NCBI RefSeq assembly: GCF_006980715.1 | Contig: NZ_SBHN01000005.1 | Coordinates: 1 to 64,000 of the forward strand | From: Telmatospirillum sp. J64-1 | GTDB lineage: Bacteria; Pseudomonadota; Alphaproteobacteria; Rhodospirillales; Magnetospirillaceae | Length of the DNA: 64,000 nt | Direction: 5' to 3' | Part shown: positions 24,965-33,989 of the stretch, piece by piece | How the letters are laid out: each line of letters starts with the position of its first letter | Position numbering within the stretch: position 1 is the first letter of the stretch | Notes under the pieces: model-generated | Database searches by the model: none | Told to the model about the DNA's origin: nothing | Seen by the model: only the letters and a program-made list of their open reading frames with translations | Position numbers and translations under genes: made by a program

Positions 24965-26947
24965 ATGCGGGCGAATATGAATCCGCCTGTTTTTTGGGGA
25001 TCAAGCGCCGTCATCGGGATTTTCCTCCTGATCGGAGTGCTGTTCCCCAACCGAGCGGAAGCTATCTTCTCCGCCATCCAGACTACGATCATCGACGGCT
25101 TCGGATGGTTCTACATCCTGTCCGTTGCCGGTTTCGTCTTCGTCATCCTCTATATGGCTCTCAGCCGCTATGGACAGTTGAAGCTGGGGCCCGACGAGGC
25201 CCAGCCCGATTATTCCTATCCTTCCTGGCTCGCCATGCTTTTCGCGGCCGGAATGGGCATCGGCCTGATGTTCTTCGCCGTGGCCGAGCCCATCCTCCAT
25301 TACTCGGCACCGCCCGAAGCCGACCCGCAGACGCTGGAAGCGGCGCGTTCGGCGATGGTGATCACCTTCTTCCACTGGGGCATCCATGCCTGGGCCATCT
25401 ATGCCATCGTCGGGCTGTCCCTGGCCTATTTCTGCTTCCGCTACAACCTGCCGCTGACGGTGCGTTCGGGGCTGTATCCGCTGCTGAAGAACCGGATCTA
25501 CGGCCCCATCGGCAATGCCGTGGACATCTTCGCCATCTGCGGCACCCTGTTCGGCATCGCCACCTCCCTGGGCTTCGGGGTCCTGCAGATCAATTCCGGG
25601 CTGAACTACCTGTTCGGCCTGCCTAACGAATCCTGGGTGCAGGTTCTCCTGATCGCCGGGATCATGTTCCTGGCGACGCTCTCCGTGCTGAGCGGCCTCG
25701 ACACGGGCATCCGCAGGCTGTCGGAACTGAACCTGATCTGCGCCATCCTGCTGATGGTCTTCGTCCTGATGATGGGGCCGACGAGCTTCCTGCTCCAGGC
25801 CGCCCTGCAGAATGTCGGCACCTATCTGGACAATTTCTTTGTCCGCACCTTCAATCTCTACGCCTATGAACCGCGCGGCTGGATGAGCTCGTGGACGCTG
25901 TTCTACTGGGCCTGGTGGATCGCCTGGTCGCCCTTCGTCGGCATGTTCATCGCCCGCATCTCGCGCGGGCGCACGGTGCGGGAATTCGCCCTGGGCGTCC
26001 TGCTGATTCCCAGCGGCTTCTCCTTCCTGTGGATGACGATCTTCGGCAACACCGCCATTTTCCTCGACATGACCGTCGCCGCCGGGGCCATCACCGAAGC
26101 CGTGTCCGCCGATGTCTCCGTGGCGCTGTTCCAGTTCTTCGAATACCTGCCGATGGGCGGCGTGGCCTCGGTCCTGGCCATCCTCCTCGTGGCGATCTTC
26201 TTCATCACCTCGGCCGATTCCGGCTCCATGGTGGTGGACACCATCGCCTCGGGCGGCACCGACGAGACGCCGGTCTGGCAACGCATCTACTGGTGCAGCC
26301 TGGAAGGCTTCACCGCCGCCGTACTGCTGCTGGCGGGCGGACTGTCGGCCTTGCAGACGGTCACCCTGATCAGTGCCCTGCCCTTCACGGTGATCATGGT
26401 GCTGCTCGCCATCGGGCTGATGAAGGGAATGCGATCCGACCTCGCCCGCAGCCAGGCGGAAGCGCAGCCTGCCGCCGCCGCGCCACCAACGGAACTGTCC
26501 TGGCATCAGCGCCTTGGGCTGATCCTGCATACGCCCCGGCAGCAGGATGTCCGCCATTTCCTGGACAGCCTGGCCAAGCCGGCCCTGGAATCGGTCGCCG
26601 AGGAAATGCGCAAGCGCGGGCTGGCCGCTTCGGTGGAAAGGGACGAGCATGACGGCTTCTCCCTGACCATTCCGGCCGAGGACGTGCGCAGCTTCGTCTA
26701 CGGCATCAAGCCCCACCGGCATCTTCTGGTGGCGCTGTCGGCCGCCGACGCCACCCGCCCCGAGTCCCGGCGCCCCCAAAGCTGGGAGGCCCGAACCTAT
26801 TTCTCGGACGGCAGCCGCGGCTACAACATCATGGGCTTCACCCGCGACCAGCTCATCAACGATGTGCTGGCCCAGTACGAGCGGTACCAGACCATGACGC
26901 AATTGCGGGCGACGGCGCTCTACATCGCCTCACCCGATCCCGCCTAA
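24965..26947 (+). CDS. BCCT-family betaine/carnitine/choline transporter
   Basis: The 660-residue protein has 12 hydrophobic helices and the BCCT signatures [18 protein letters not shown] and [20 protein letters not shown], plus a cytoplasmic C-terminal domain of about 170 residues like that of BetT. The family moves quaternary amines, usually as compatible solutes, with Na+ or H+. The ATG at 24965 follows AAAAGGAG; the TTG at 24959 is less likely. It stands alone, with no betaine synthesis genes nearby. Confidence 0.92.
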   Translation: MRANMNPPVFWGSSAVIGIFLLIGVLFPNRAEAIFSAIQTTIIDGFGWFYILSVAGFVFVILYMALSRYGQLKLGPDEAQPDYSYPSWLAMLFAAGMGIGLMFFAVAEPILHYSAPPEADPQTLEAARSAMVITFFHWGIHAWAIYAIVGLSLAYFCFRYNLPLTVRSGLYPLLKNRIYGPIGNAVDIFAICGTLFGIATSLGFGVLQINSGLNYLFGLPNESWVQVLLIAGIMFLATLSVLSGLDTGIRRLSELNLICAILLMVFVLMMGPTSFLLQAALQNVGTYLDNFFVRTFNLYAYEPRGWMSSWTLFYWAWWIAWSPFVGMFIARISRGRTVREFALGVLLIPSGFSFLWMTIFGNTAIFLDMTVAAGAITEAVSADVSVALFQFFEYLPMGGVASVLAILLVAIFFITSADSGSMVVDTIASGGTDETPVWQRIYWCSLEGFTAAVLLLAGGLSALQTVTLISALPFTVIMVLLAIGLMKGMRSDLARSQAEAQPAAAAPPTELSWHQRLGLILHTPRQQDVRHFLDSLAKPALESVAEEMRKRGLAASVERDEHDGFSLTIPAEDVRSFVYGIKPHRHLLVALSAADATRPESRRPQSWEARTYFSDGSRGYNIMGFTRDQLINDVLAQYERYQTMTQLRATALYIASPDPA

Positions 26948-26955
26948 ACAAAAGC

Positions 26956-26984
26956 GCAAGCGCAGGAGGTCATCCTGCGCTTGC
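26956..26984. terminator. Likely bidirectional terminator between BCCT and YfcG-like genes
   Basis: GCAAGCGCAGGA-5 nt-TCCTGCGCTTGC is a perfect 12-bp stem lying between two convergent gene ends, 8 bases after the BCCT stop and 17 before the GST stop. The T tract is weak on the plus strand. Confidence 0.7.
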
Positions 26985-27001
26985 GTGCTTTCCTGAAACC
27001 G

Positions 27002-27703
27002 TCAGCGCTTCACATTATCGGACGTCTGGCCGAACAGGACCTTCTTGTCCTCGTCGCTCATGGGCTTCGCGCTGCTCCAGGGCTCGCCCTTGGCATAGGC
27101 CGCGGCGGTCGCCGGCCGCTGGCGGATCGCCTCGAACCAGCGCTTGAGGTTGGGGAAGGCGTTCAGGTCCTGCTGCTGGCGCTCCCACGGCACGATCCAG
27201 GGATAGCAGGCCATGTCGGCGATGCTGTAGACGTCGCCGGCGATGAATTCCCGGCCCTCCAAGCGCTTGTTGAGCACGCCGTACAGCCGGTTGGTTTCCT
27301 TGACGTAGCGCTCCATCGCATAGGGAATGCGCTCGGGCGCGTATTGCACGAAGTGATGGTTCTGCCCGGCCATCGGGCCGAGGCCGCCGACCTGCCAGAA
27401 CAGCCATTCCATGACCGTCTTGCGGCCGCGCAGGTCCTGGGGCAGGAAGGAGCCGGTCTTTTCGGCCAGATAGAGCAGGATCGCCCCCGATTCGAAGATC
27501 GAGATCGGCTCGCCGCCATCGGCGGGCGCATGATCGACGATAGCGGGCATGCGGTTGTTGGGAGAGATGGCCAGGAAGTCCGGCTTGAACTGGTCGCCGG
27601 CCCCGATATTCACCGGGTGGATCTTGTACTCGAGTCCGGCCTCTTCCAGGAACAGGGTCACCTTGTGACCGTTCGGCGTCGGCCAGTAATAGAGATCAAT
27701 CAT
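27002..27703 (-). CDS. yfcG: YfcG/YghU-type glutathione S-transferase (disulfide-bond oxidoreductase)
   Basis: The 233-residue protein starts MIDLYYWPTPNGHKVTLFLE and continues with SPNNRMPAIVDH, DGGEPISIFESGAILLYLA, very close to the E. coli YfcG pattern including the catalytic Thr/Asn (T9, N11). These enzymes bind two glutathiones and reduce disulfides. AAAGGAGG precedes the ATG at 27701-27703, which decides the start over a longer frame to 27943. It stands as a single gene. Confidence 0.9.
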   Translation of the reverse strand: MIDLYYWPTPNGHKVTLFLEEAGLEYKIHPVNIGAGDQFKPDFLAISPNNRMPAIVDHAPADGGEPISIFESGAILLYLAEKTGSFLPQDLRGRKTVMEWLFWQVGGLGPMAGQNHHFVQYAPERIPYAMERYVKETNRLYGVLNKRLEGREFIAGDVYSIADMACYPWIVPWERQQQDLNAFPNLKRWFEAIRQRPATAAAYAKGEPWSSAKPMSDEDKKVLFGQTSDNVKR

Positions 27704-27942
27704 TCCTTGCCTCCTTTGATGGCGCATGGCCCGGTCGGATGAATGGCCGGCCCGATTCCGCCGTCCCGGCCCTAGGGCTGGGATGGTTTTGTAAAGGTGT
27801 GGATTATATAAGCTTTTCCCCGGACCGAAAGAGTCTGCGGCCCGGTCTTTTCCTGCGCTTGCCATTTCTGGCGGAAATATTTCCCAGGATGAAAAAGCAG
27901 CCTGCGGCAGACGCATCCCTGCCGGGCGGATCGCTTCGGGCA

Positions 27943-28045
27943 AAAAAAGGGACCGGGGAGACCCCGGTCCAAGTTTAGGATGGAGATGTCTTCAGGGTCT
28001 TGGGTCTGCCCCCCCTTGGAAACACTATCGTTCCGCCCCACGCGG
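27943..28045 (-). ncRNA. Small RNA candidate, suhB/MmgR-like 3' end (copy 1, diverged)
   Basis: On the minus strand TAAACTTGGACCGGGG-TCT-CCCCGGTCC is followed by seven or more Ts, a perfect 9-bp intrinsic terminator (stem 27951-27971). Forty-four or so bases match copy 2 at 30467-30510 almost perfectly. The conserved unpaired CCUCCC upstream of AAACUUGG, typical of the alphaproteobacterial suhB/MmgR (alpha-r8) RNA family, is altered here to CTCCATCC. The 5' end is not defined. It may be only a duplicated terminator rather than a working RNA. Confidence 0.45.
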
Positions 28046-28338
28046 TTTACATGTGGGGCAAAAGGGCGAGAAAGACGGCACTGCCACCGGGCATGCAGCG
28101 GACGGGAACAGATCGTGACATCGTCTTCGTGATAGTACCGAAAGCAATTACGGCCCATCGAGATTTCGTGGGCAAGACAGCGATTAAACGCACCCTAGGG
28201 TCAGGCCTCACAACCAGTAACTGTCGGTTGTGGCGATGCAGTCTGCTTGTCGCAAAAATTCCAAATCCTGCGACACCTTATGATGCGACACCTTATGACT
28301 CTTAATGGAGAGGGCATCTTTCCTGTTGGATGACCGTT
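28046..28338. other. Intergenic region downstream of the TauE/SafE gene
   Basis: About 290 bases without a gene. It contains a short hairpin CACAACC..GGTTGTG (near 28209-28233) and the tandem 15-mer at 28269-28298. Composition is lower in GC than the host average, like the adjoining island. Confidence 0.5.
28269..28298. repeat. Perfect tandem repeat, 2 x 15 bp
   Basis: TGCGACACCTTATGA occurs twice head to tail. It lies about 40 bases beyond the stop of the leftward TauE/SafE gene. It may be a slippage product or a scar of integration. Confidence 0.9.
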
Positions 28339-29157
28339 TCAAATGATCATGGCAAGCAGAACCAGAACCAACAGGAAGATGTAGATCTTAGCATGTATGG
28401 CGTCGGGTATTCGCCCGACCATCGGTAATGCCGCCCGCATCCCTACGAGGGCACCACAGATGAGAACCAGAAACGCGGCAAGATCAACATAACCGATTTG
28501 CCACGCGGTTTGAGCGATCGGGCTTGTGGGAGCCGAGAGCATGTAGGTAATAGTCGCTGAGAAGGCGACCGGCACGGTAAGTGGATTGGCCATTGCCGTC
28601 GCCTTGGTCATATCCATCCCGCGGCGGCGCATCAGAGGGACGGTCATGACACTGCCACCCACTCCTAGAAATGCTGCAACGATGCCGATACCGATACCAA
28701 ACCCGCCGCTCATTATGGCCGTCGGTGGTGAAACGAGGTTTTGCGCTTGGTTCCGGCGGATAAAGCCATCGCGCAACAAACAGTCTATAATTGTCAGCCC
28801 GAGATAAATAACAAAGGCCCACTTCACGGCATTACTGCTCACGATGGTCGCGAGCTGAGCTCCGATAAAGGCTCCAACTCCGATAAAAACGGCCATGGGC
28901 CAAATCTGACTGGTGATGATATTTCCTCGCTTCGCGTGTTGCCATGTTGCGATTGCAGAGGTGGCGATCATCACGCAGGTAGATGTCGCAACAGCCATTT
29001 GCATGGCATTCTCACTTTTTAGGGCGCCATAATGCTCGGCATGTGTAATGAGCAAATATATCAGCGGAACAGTAACAAACCCGCCACCAAAACCGAACAA
29101 GACGGTGGTGATTCCTGATCCAACACCGAATACAGCAAGCAGGAGATAGATAGTCAT
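28339..29157 (-). CDS. TauE/SafE-family sulfite/organosulfonate or anion exporter
   Basis: The 272-residue membrane protein has about eight hydrophobic helices and the paired family motifs GFGGGFVTVPLIYLL near the N-terminus and FLGVGGSVMTVPLMRRRG near residue 150. The family exports sulfite, sulfoacetate or related C2 anions. It is divergent from an AraC-type regulator, which likely controls it. Base composition of both genes is lower in GC than neighbours, suggesting transfer. Confidence 0.9.
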   Translation of the reverse strand: MTIYLLLAVFGVGSGITTVLFGFGGGFVTVPLIYLLITHAEHYGALKSENAMQMAVATSTCVMIATSAIATWQHAKRGNIITSQIWPMAVFIGVGAFIGAQLATIVSSNAVKWAFVIYLGLTIIDCLLRDGFIRRNQAQNLVSPPTAIMSGGFGIGIGIVAAFLGVGGSVMTVPLMRRRGMDMTKATAMANPLTVPVAFSATITYMLSAPTSPIAQTAWQIGYVDLAAFLVLICGALVGMRAALPMVGRIPDAIHAKIYIFLLVLVLLAMII

Positions 29158-29266
29158 TCAGGAAGTCTCTGTTTTCACTGGGATAAGCCATAATAATGGC
29201 ACATAGGCTTGACCCACAATCGAATGCCGGCCAATGTTGTTTGAGATTTGGCCAACGGAGCCATAT

Positions 29267-30073
29267 GTGCCCAAGAACATTCCCCTCGTAGCGATCGAGA
29301 CTGACGATGTGCCGTTGATCGCACTCGGGACTGACTATGCGCATGGCACGCTGCTGGACTGGCACGAGCATTCCCGGGCGCAACTGCTTTACAGCGTTAG
29401 TGGCTCCATGAAGGTCGATACGAAGTCGCAGACCTGGGTCGTTCCAGTTCAACGAGGCGTATGGATACCTGCCGGAGAGATTCATAGGGTGCTGATGTTA
29501 GGAGCAAGCACTCGCAGCCTCTATATCGAGCCGGAGCTGACTGTGCGTCCTGGCCGTTCTTGCGAGGTTCTGCATGTAGGAGCCTTGCTCCGGCAGCTTT
29601 TGCTCGAAGCTGTGCACATGCCTTTGCGATACAAGGAAGGTGGACGTGATGCCGCACTTGTATCGCTTCTGCTTCATGAACTCGCAGAAGCACCCAGCAT
29701 TGATCTGCAATTACCTATGCCCGACCAAGGCCCGCTTTCATTGTTGTGCGAGGATTTCCTGCGAGCACCTTCTATCCATAGCGCGCCGGAGGAGTGGGCC
29801 GCTCGCCTCAACGTCAGCCGCAGGACCTTCAGTCGAAAGTTTCATACCCAGACGGGACTGAGTTTCCAGCAATGGCGGCAACGAGCATGTGTCACCATGT
29901 CATTGTCTCAACTCGCTGAAGGCAAGTCCGTAACAAGCATTGCTCTCGAGATGGGCTACGAAAGCCCGGCGACATTCTCCACCATGTTCCGTCGCATCTT
30001 GGGCAAGCCGCCCTCTGCTTTTGCAGCTCACCCTGGAGACCTTCGCACCGAAGGCAGGATTGTGATTCGATGA
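29267..30073 (+). CDS. AraC-family transcriptional regulator
   Basis: The 268-residue protein has an N-terminal cupin domain (HGTLLDWHEHSRAQLLYSVSG, VWIPAGEIHRVLM) and a C-terminal AraC DNA-binding domain with two helix-turn-helices (EEWAARLNVSRRTFSRKFH; SVTSIALEMGYESPATFSTM). The GTG at 29267 has GGAG 6 bases upstream and is preferred to the TTG at 29234. It probably activates the divergent TauE/SafE gene in response to a small ligand. Confidence 0.88.
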   Translation: MPKNIPLVAIETDDVPLIALGTDYAHGTLLDWHEHSRAQLLYSVSGSMKVDTKSQTWVVPVQRGVWIPAGEIHRVLMLGASTRSLYIEPELTVRPGRSCEVLHVGALLRQLLLEAVHMPLRYKEGGRDAALVSLLLHELAEAPSIDLQLPMPDQGPLSLLCEDFLRAPSIHSAPEEWAARLNVSRRTFSRKFHTQTGLSFQQWRQRACVTMSLSQLAEGKSVTSIALEMGYESPATFSTMFRRILGKPPSAFAAHPGDLRTEGRIVIR

Positions 30074-30147
30074 CCGCCTAGTCGTTCAGGACGTCATGGC
30101 ACGCAAGCCGATTGGCCAGTTAGCCCGGGGGCTCGGCGTTGGGATCA

Positions 30148-30374
30148 TGTCTGACGAGAAGAAGGAAAGCGTGGTCGCCTTCCTGGACGCGGCGGCGGCT
30201 TATTACGCCAGTCTCGGCGTTACGGTTACCCGCGTCATGACCGACAACGGTTCGCGCTACAAGTTCCGCAAGGCCTGCGCCGCCCATGGCTTGAAGCACG
30301 TCCGCACCAGGCCCCATACGCCCAAGACCAACGGCAAGGCCGAACGCTTCATTCAGACAGCCTTGCGCGAATGA
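30148..30374 (+). mobile_element. IS481-type transposase remnant
   Basis: About 75 residues match the end of the IS481-family integrase core: SVVAFLDAAAAYYASLG, RVMTDNGS, then RPHTPKTNGKAERFIQTALR with the catalytic Asp and Glu. The N-terminal two thirds are absent, a few residues are missing after DNGS, and the protein stops where the family continues. No inverted repeat is left that I can see. An in-frame start exists at 30096 but the residues before 30148 do not belong to the family. Confidence 0.85.
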
Positions 30375-30472
30375 GCCCCACATACACGACCATTTTCAGC
30401 CCTTTCCAGGCCGAACGCACAGATGAGCATAGATCGTTGTTTTAATTGGGTTTTTACCGCGTTTCGGGCAAA

Positions 30473-30577
30473 AAAAAGGGACCGGGGAGACCCCGGTCCA
30501 AGTTTAGGGAGGAAACGTCCAAGAAAGGCAGACAAGTGACAGTCCGTAGGACCATCCGTTTGCTGCAGTGCAAAAGT
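30473..30577 (-). ncRNA. suhB/MmgR-like (alpha-r8) small RNA candidate (copy 2)
   Basis: Read on the minus strand, CGTTTCCTCCCTAAACTTGG leads into a 9-bp stem ACCGGGG-type terminator (GGACCGGGG-TCT-CCCCGGTCC) with eight Ts. The unpaired UUUCCUCCC plus AACUUGG directly before a strong terminator is the conserved core of the alphaproteobacterial suhB/MmgR family, whose Sinorhizobium member limits polyhydroxybutyrate granules. A possible promoter (TTGCAA, 17 bp, TAACTT) lies just upstream, giving an RNA of about 100 nt. The family match is by memory of the motif and needs a covariance search. Confidence 0.6.
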
Positions 30578-30710
30578 TATTGATTCCGGTGCTGCATTGC
30601 AAGATGAATCTTTCGCAAACATGCTACCGATTCCGAAAAATGGCGGAAATCCTAGAGTTTTGCCCCTGCATCGCTGATATGCATTTTCAGCAGAGCGCAC
30701 TTTTTAGGCA

Positions 30711-30727
30711 TTGGCACGGCAATTGCT
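30711..30727 (+). promoter_or_regulatory. Sigma-54 promoter of the lytic transglycosylase gene
   Basis: TTGGCACGGCAATTGCT fits the -24/-12 consensus: GG (30713-30714) and GC (30725-30726) are exactly 12 bases apart within TGGCACG-N4-TTGC. It lies 41 bases before the ATG. Transcription would need RpoN and an enhancer-binding activator. Confidence 0.75.
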
Positions 30728-30767
30728 TAACATTGCGCAGCAACTTTTTGAGGCAAAGGAGGGCGAA

Positions 30768-31568
30768 ATGGGGGTTCAGAGGCGACGGACGCGCAGGATC
30801 GCACTCGCCGCCCTTCTGTCCTGTTTCGCCCTGTCCGCCCCCTTTTCCGCCCAAGCCCAGCAAACCGGGGCCTTGTGTGCGGAACAGACGGCCAAGCACG
30901 AACGCCTGAACGGCATTCCCAAGCATCTTCTCGACGCCATCTCCATCGTCGAATCCGGACGATGGGATTCCGAACGCCGGGCAAGTATTGCCTGGCCCTG
31001 GACGGTGATGGCCGAGGGCAAGGGGAGATTTTTGCCTACCAAGGAGGCCGCCATTGCCGAGGTCCGCGCCCTGAAAGCCAAGGGCGTGCGTAATATCGAT
31101 GTGGGCTGCATGCAGATCAACCTGCATTACCATCCCGATGCCTTCGATAACCTGGAAGAGGCCTTCGACCCGGCCCACAACGTGGCCTATGCCGCGCGCT
31201 TCCTGAAGAACCTGCATGCCAGCACCGGCCATTGGCCCACCGCCGCCTCTTATTACCATTCCCAGACCCCGGAACTGGCGGCCCGCTATCGGGAAAAGCT
31301 GATGGCCGCCTGGGACGCGGTGACCAACACCCCCGGCACCTTCGCCGCCTTGTCCGCGCCGCCGGCGGAAACCCGCATCGACCCCATGCTGGCCCGCATC
31401 CAGGAGCAGCGCCGCCTGGCCGCCCAGCAGCGCGAGGAGCGCCAGCGCCAGCTCGCCGCTGATCGTGAAGAGACACGGAAAATCGCCGAAGCCTATCGCA
31501 AGGCGCGCCTGGCGGAATATATGCTACGGAAGCAGGAGCGCGCCGCGCGCCTCGAGGTCAAAGGCTGA
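30768..31568 (+). CDS. Periplasmic lytic transglycosylase (SLT domain) with C-terminal coiled coil
   Basis: The 266-residue protein has a signal peptide (RRIALAALLSCFALSAPFSAQAQ) and an SLT domain with LLDAISIVESGRW, where E is catalytic, and VGCMQINLHYHP. The last 65 residues are Arg/Glu/Gln-rich helix (QEQRRLAAQQREERQRQLAA). It should cleave peptidoglycan in the periplasm. AAAGGAGGG precedes the ATG at 30768; the upstream in-frame TTG at 30711 lies within the sigma-54 promoter and is rejected. Sigma-54 control hints at a role in assembling a flagellum or other envelope-spanning machine. Confidence 0.9.
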   Translation: MGVQRRRTRRIALAALLSCFALSAPFSAQAQQTGALCAEQTAKHERLNGIPKHLLDAISIVESGRWDSERRASIAWPWTVMAEGKGRFLPTKEAAIAEVRALKAKGVRNIDVGCMQINLHYHPDAFDNLEEAFDPAHNVAYAARFLKNLHASTGHWPTAASYYHSQTPELAARYREKLMAAWDAVTNTPGTFAALSAPPAETRIDPMLARIQEQRRLAAQQREERQRQLAADREETRKIAEAYRKARLAEYMLRKQERAARLEVKG

Positions 31569-31600
31569 CCTGCCTCCCCTCAACCGGAAACGGCAGAGAT

Positions 31601-32341
31601 ATGCTTCCCATTCCCCGCGCCGACTGGGCCTGGTTCCTCGACATGGACGGAACCCTGATCGAAATCGTGCCCAATCCCGATGACGTGACCGTCCCGCCCG
31701 GCCTAGTACCGATCCTCAACCGCCTGCGCGACGGCAGCGGCGGTGCCTTGGCCGTGGTCAGCGGCCGCAGAGTGGAAACCATCCGCCATCTGCTCGCCCC
31801 TCTCGATCCCGTCTGCGCCGGTCTCCATGGACTGGAACTCCACATCCCGGGCGAGAATCCGGACCTGCCCCCGCAGACGCTGGACACGACCCGGGCCATG
31901 CTGGCGGTGCTGCGGGAATTCGCCGAGACCCATCCCGGCACCTTCGTCGAGGACAAGGGCCTGACGGTCGGCCTTCACTACCGCACCGCTCCGCACCACC
32001 AGGACGCCGCCCGCCAGGCCGCCGAGAAGGCCTGCGCCCTGGCTTCGGGCTACCAGATCCTGGCGGGCAAGATGGTCTACGAGATCAGGCCCGACGGCCA
32101 TGACAAGGGCACCGCCGTCGAAACCCTGATGCGCCGGCCGCCTTTTGCCGGCCGCATCCCCGTCTTCATCGGAGACGACGTCACCGACGAAGACGGCTTT
32201 GCCGTGGTCCGCCGGATGGGCGGGATCACCATTCGCGTCGGCAGTCCCGGCGAGCGCCCCACCAAGGCCGAATACCATATCGAAAGCGTCGCCGCCCTCC
32301 GCCGCTGGCTGGCGGAAGCGGCGGACAAGCTGGCCGGGTGA
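31601..32341 (+). CDS. otsB: Trehalose-6-phosphate phosphatase
   Basis: The 246-residue HAD-type phosphatase has FLDMDGTLIEIVPNPDDV (nucleophile D in DMDGT), VVSGRR, the conserved Lys in HDKGTAVETL and GDDVTDEDGF. It hydrolyses trehalose 6-phosphate to trehalose, an osmoprotectant. Length is typical. No otsA is seen beside it, so the synthase must be elsewhere. Confidence 0.92.
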   Translation: MLPIPRADWAWFLDMDGTLIEIVPNPDDVTVPPGLVPILNRLRDGSGGALAVVSGRRVETIRHLLAPLDPVCAGLHGLELHIPGENPDLPPQTLDTTRAMLAVLREFAETHPGTFVEDKGLTVGLHYRTAPHHQDAARQAAEKACALASGYQILAGKMVYEIRPDGHDKGTAVETLMRRPPFAGRIPVFIGDDVTDEDGFAVVRRMGGITIRVGSPGERPTKAEYHIESVAALRRWLAEAADKLAG

Positions 32342-32438
32342 GCCTGGGAAATCCAGGCCCCTCCCTTCCCCCTCTCCTTGACATGACGAAGACGGCGCCA
32401 GCGCCCGCGTCGATGGACACGCCCGAAAGAACCGCGCC

Positions 32439-33011
32439 ATGAAGGTGATCCTGTTCAACAAGCCCTATGACGTGCTGTCGCAATTCACCGACCGCGAGCA
32501 CGGACGCGACACCCTGGCGCAATTCATCCCGGTCAAGGACGTCTATGTCGCCGGGCGGCTGGACCGCGACAGCGAGGGCCTGCTGGTGCTGACCGATCAC
32601 GGCCCCTTGCAGGCGCGCATCGCCCAGCCGCGCAACAAGATGCCCAAGACCTATCTGGCCCAGGTGGAAGGACTGCCGAGCGAGCAGGCGCTGGACAGCC
32701 TGCGCCAAGGCCTCATGCTGAAGGACGGCCCAACCTTGCCCGCAGGGGCGCGCCGGATCGACGAGCCGGACTGGTTGTGGCCGCGCGACCCGCCGATCCG
32801 TTGGCGCGCCAATATCCCGACCTCGTGGATCGAACTGACCCTGCGCGAGGGACGCAACCGGCAAGTCCGCCGCATGACCGCCGCCGTGGGGCTGCCGACC
32901 CTGCGCCTGATCCGCTGGGCGGTGGGCGATTGGTGCCTGCGGGACCTGCCGCCGGGCTGCTGGAAAGAGGTCTCGCCGCCCGCCTTTTCCGGCCACCGCG
33001 CCCGCCCATAG
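32439..33011 (+). CDS. rluE: 23S rRNA pseudouridine synthase, RluE type
   Basis: The 190-residue protein starts [18 protein letters not shown], has the catalytic motif [19 protein letters not shown] with Asp in RLDRDS, and ends with [21 protein letters not shown]. No S4 domain precedes the catalytic domain, which matches RluE (U2457 of E. coli 23S rRNA) rather than RsuA or RluB/F. Confidence 0.92.
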   Translation: MKVILFNKPYDVLSQFTDREHGRDTLAQFIPVKDVYVAGRLDRDSEGLLVLTDHGPLQARIAQPRNKMPKTYLAQVEGLPSEQALDSLRQGLMLKDGPTLPAGARRIDEPDWLWPRDPPIRWRANIPTSWIELTLREGRNRQVRRMTAAVGLPTLRLIRWAVGDWCLRDLPPGCWKEVSPPAFSGHRARP

Positions 33012-33116
33012 ACTATTGACTATGCCCATAGCCATAAACCACCACCATTGGATGGGTTGCGGCCTCGATAAAAAGGCGAGACATAGAGACCATGCTTATC
33101 AATATTGAATCATACT

Positions 33117-33482
33117 ATGAGCAGTCTTAGTGGACTGCGGGTGCTGGTGGTTGAAGATGAATTTCTCGTCGCCATCGGCCTCGAAGCAGTGCTGCAGGAT
33201 CTTGGATGCGAGATCCTGGGGCCTGCCCCTGATATTGACTCCGCCCTGGACTTGGCTCGGCGGGAAGAGTTCGATTGTGCCATCCTGGATGTCAATCTCA
33301 ACGGCTCGCCAGTCTATCCGGTAGCCCGTTACCTCGCCGAGAAAGACATCGATTTCATTCTGACCACCGGCTATGAAGGCGCCGCCCTGCCCGATGACCT
33401 TCGCGACCGTCCCCGGCTGCGCAAGCCCTATGACCCATCAGAGCTGGAAAAACTGATGGTGGCGACCTTCTGTAAAGTCTGA
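33117..33482 (+). CDS. Single-domain response regulator
   Basis: The 121-residue protein is a receiver alone: VLVVEDEFLVAIGLE, phospho-acceptor in CAILDVNLNG, and RLRKPYDPSEL with the conserved Lys. The receiver type with DVNLNG and a short final helix resembles those linked to HWE kinases in alphaproteobacteria. It lies 15 bases before the first gene of the Wsp-like cluster, so it may be its first gene and a phosphorylation target of the HWE kinase at the other end. The ribosome binding site is weak. Confidence 0.88.
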   Translation: MSSLSGLRVLVVEDEFLVAIGLEAVLQDLGCEILGPAPDIDSALDLARREEFDCAILDVNLNGSPVYPVARYLAEKDIDFILTTGYEGAALPDDLRDRPRLRKPYDPSELEKLMVATFCKV

Positions 33483-33497
33483 GGGACATGCCGGAAC

Positions 33498-33989
33498 ATG
33501 GCGGAAGACGCTGAACGCGCCTATCTGGAATTCCAACTTTCCGACAGGGTCTGCGCCCTGCCCGCCGACAGCGTGCGGGAAATCGTCCCCATGGCCGACC
33601 TGGCGCGCCCTCCCGGCATGCCCGCGACACTGCAGGGAATGCTCGACCTGGGGGGACAGGCCATCCCGGTGCTGCGCCTGGCCCTGCTGCTGGGACTGCG
33701 GGAAGTTCCGCCGACCCTTTCCACGGTCATCATCGTGCTGCGCGAGCCCTTGGCCCTCATGGCCGACGAAGCCCGGGCGCTTCGCCGCCTTCCGCTCTCC
33801 GTATGGAAGCCCGCCGAGGCCGAGAACAGCTTCAACGGCTGCGCCGACGGTTTCCTGTCGGCCCCCAATGGCGGCATCCATCGCCTGGATCCCCGGCGCC
33901 TGCTGCTGGAGGCCGAGCGCCATCGCATCGAAAGCCTGCGCGAACAGGAGCAGGCGCGGCTGGCCCTGCTGGATGTCCAGGCACCATGA
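33498..33989 (+). CDS. CheW-like coupling protein (WspB/D type)
   Basis: The 163-residue protein follows the CheW fold: YLEFQLSDRVCALPADSVREIV, then LQGMLDLGGQAIPVLRLALLLGL. The C-terminal extension of about 40 residues is helical (EAERHRIESLREQEQARLALL). It should link receptor and kinase of this cluster. It overlaps the cheR gene by 4 bases. Confidence 0.85.
   Translation: MAEDAERAYLEFQLSDRVCALPADSVREIVPMADLARPPGMPATLQGMLDLGGQAIPVLRLALLLGLREVPPTLSTVIIVLREPLALMADEARALRRLPLSVWKPAEAENSFNGCADGFLSAPNGGIHRLDPRRLLLEAERHRIESLREQEQARLALLDVQAP

Noticed and set aside
25001..26902. A 633-codon frame antisense to the BCCT gene
   Set aside because: Rich in Gly, Gln and Asp with no domain; the opposite strand has clear BCCT motifs and a ribosome binding site.
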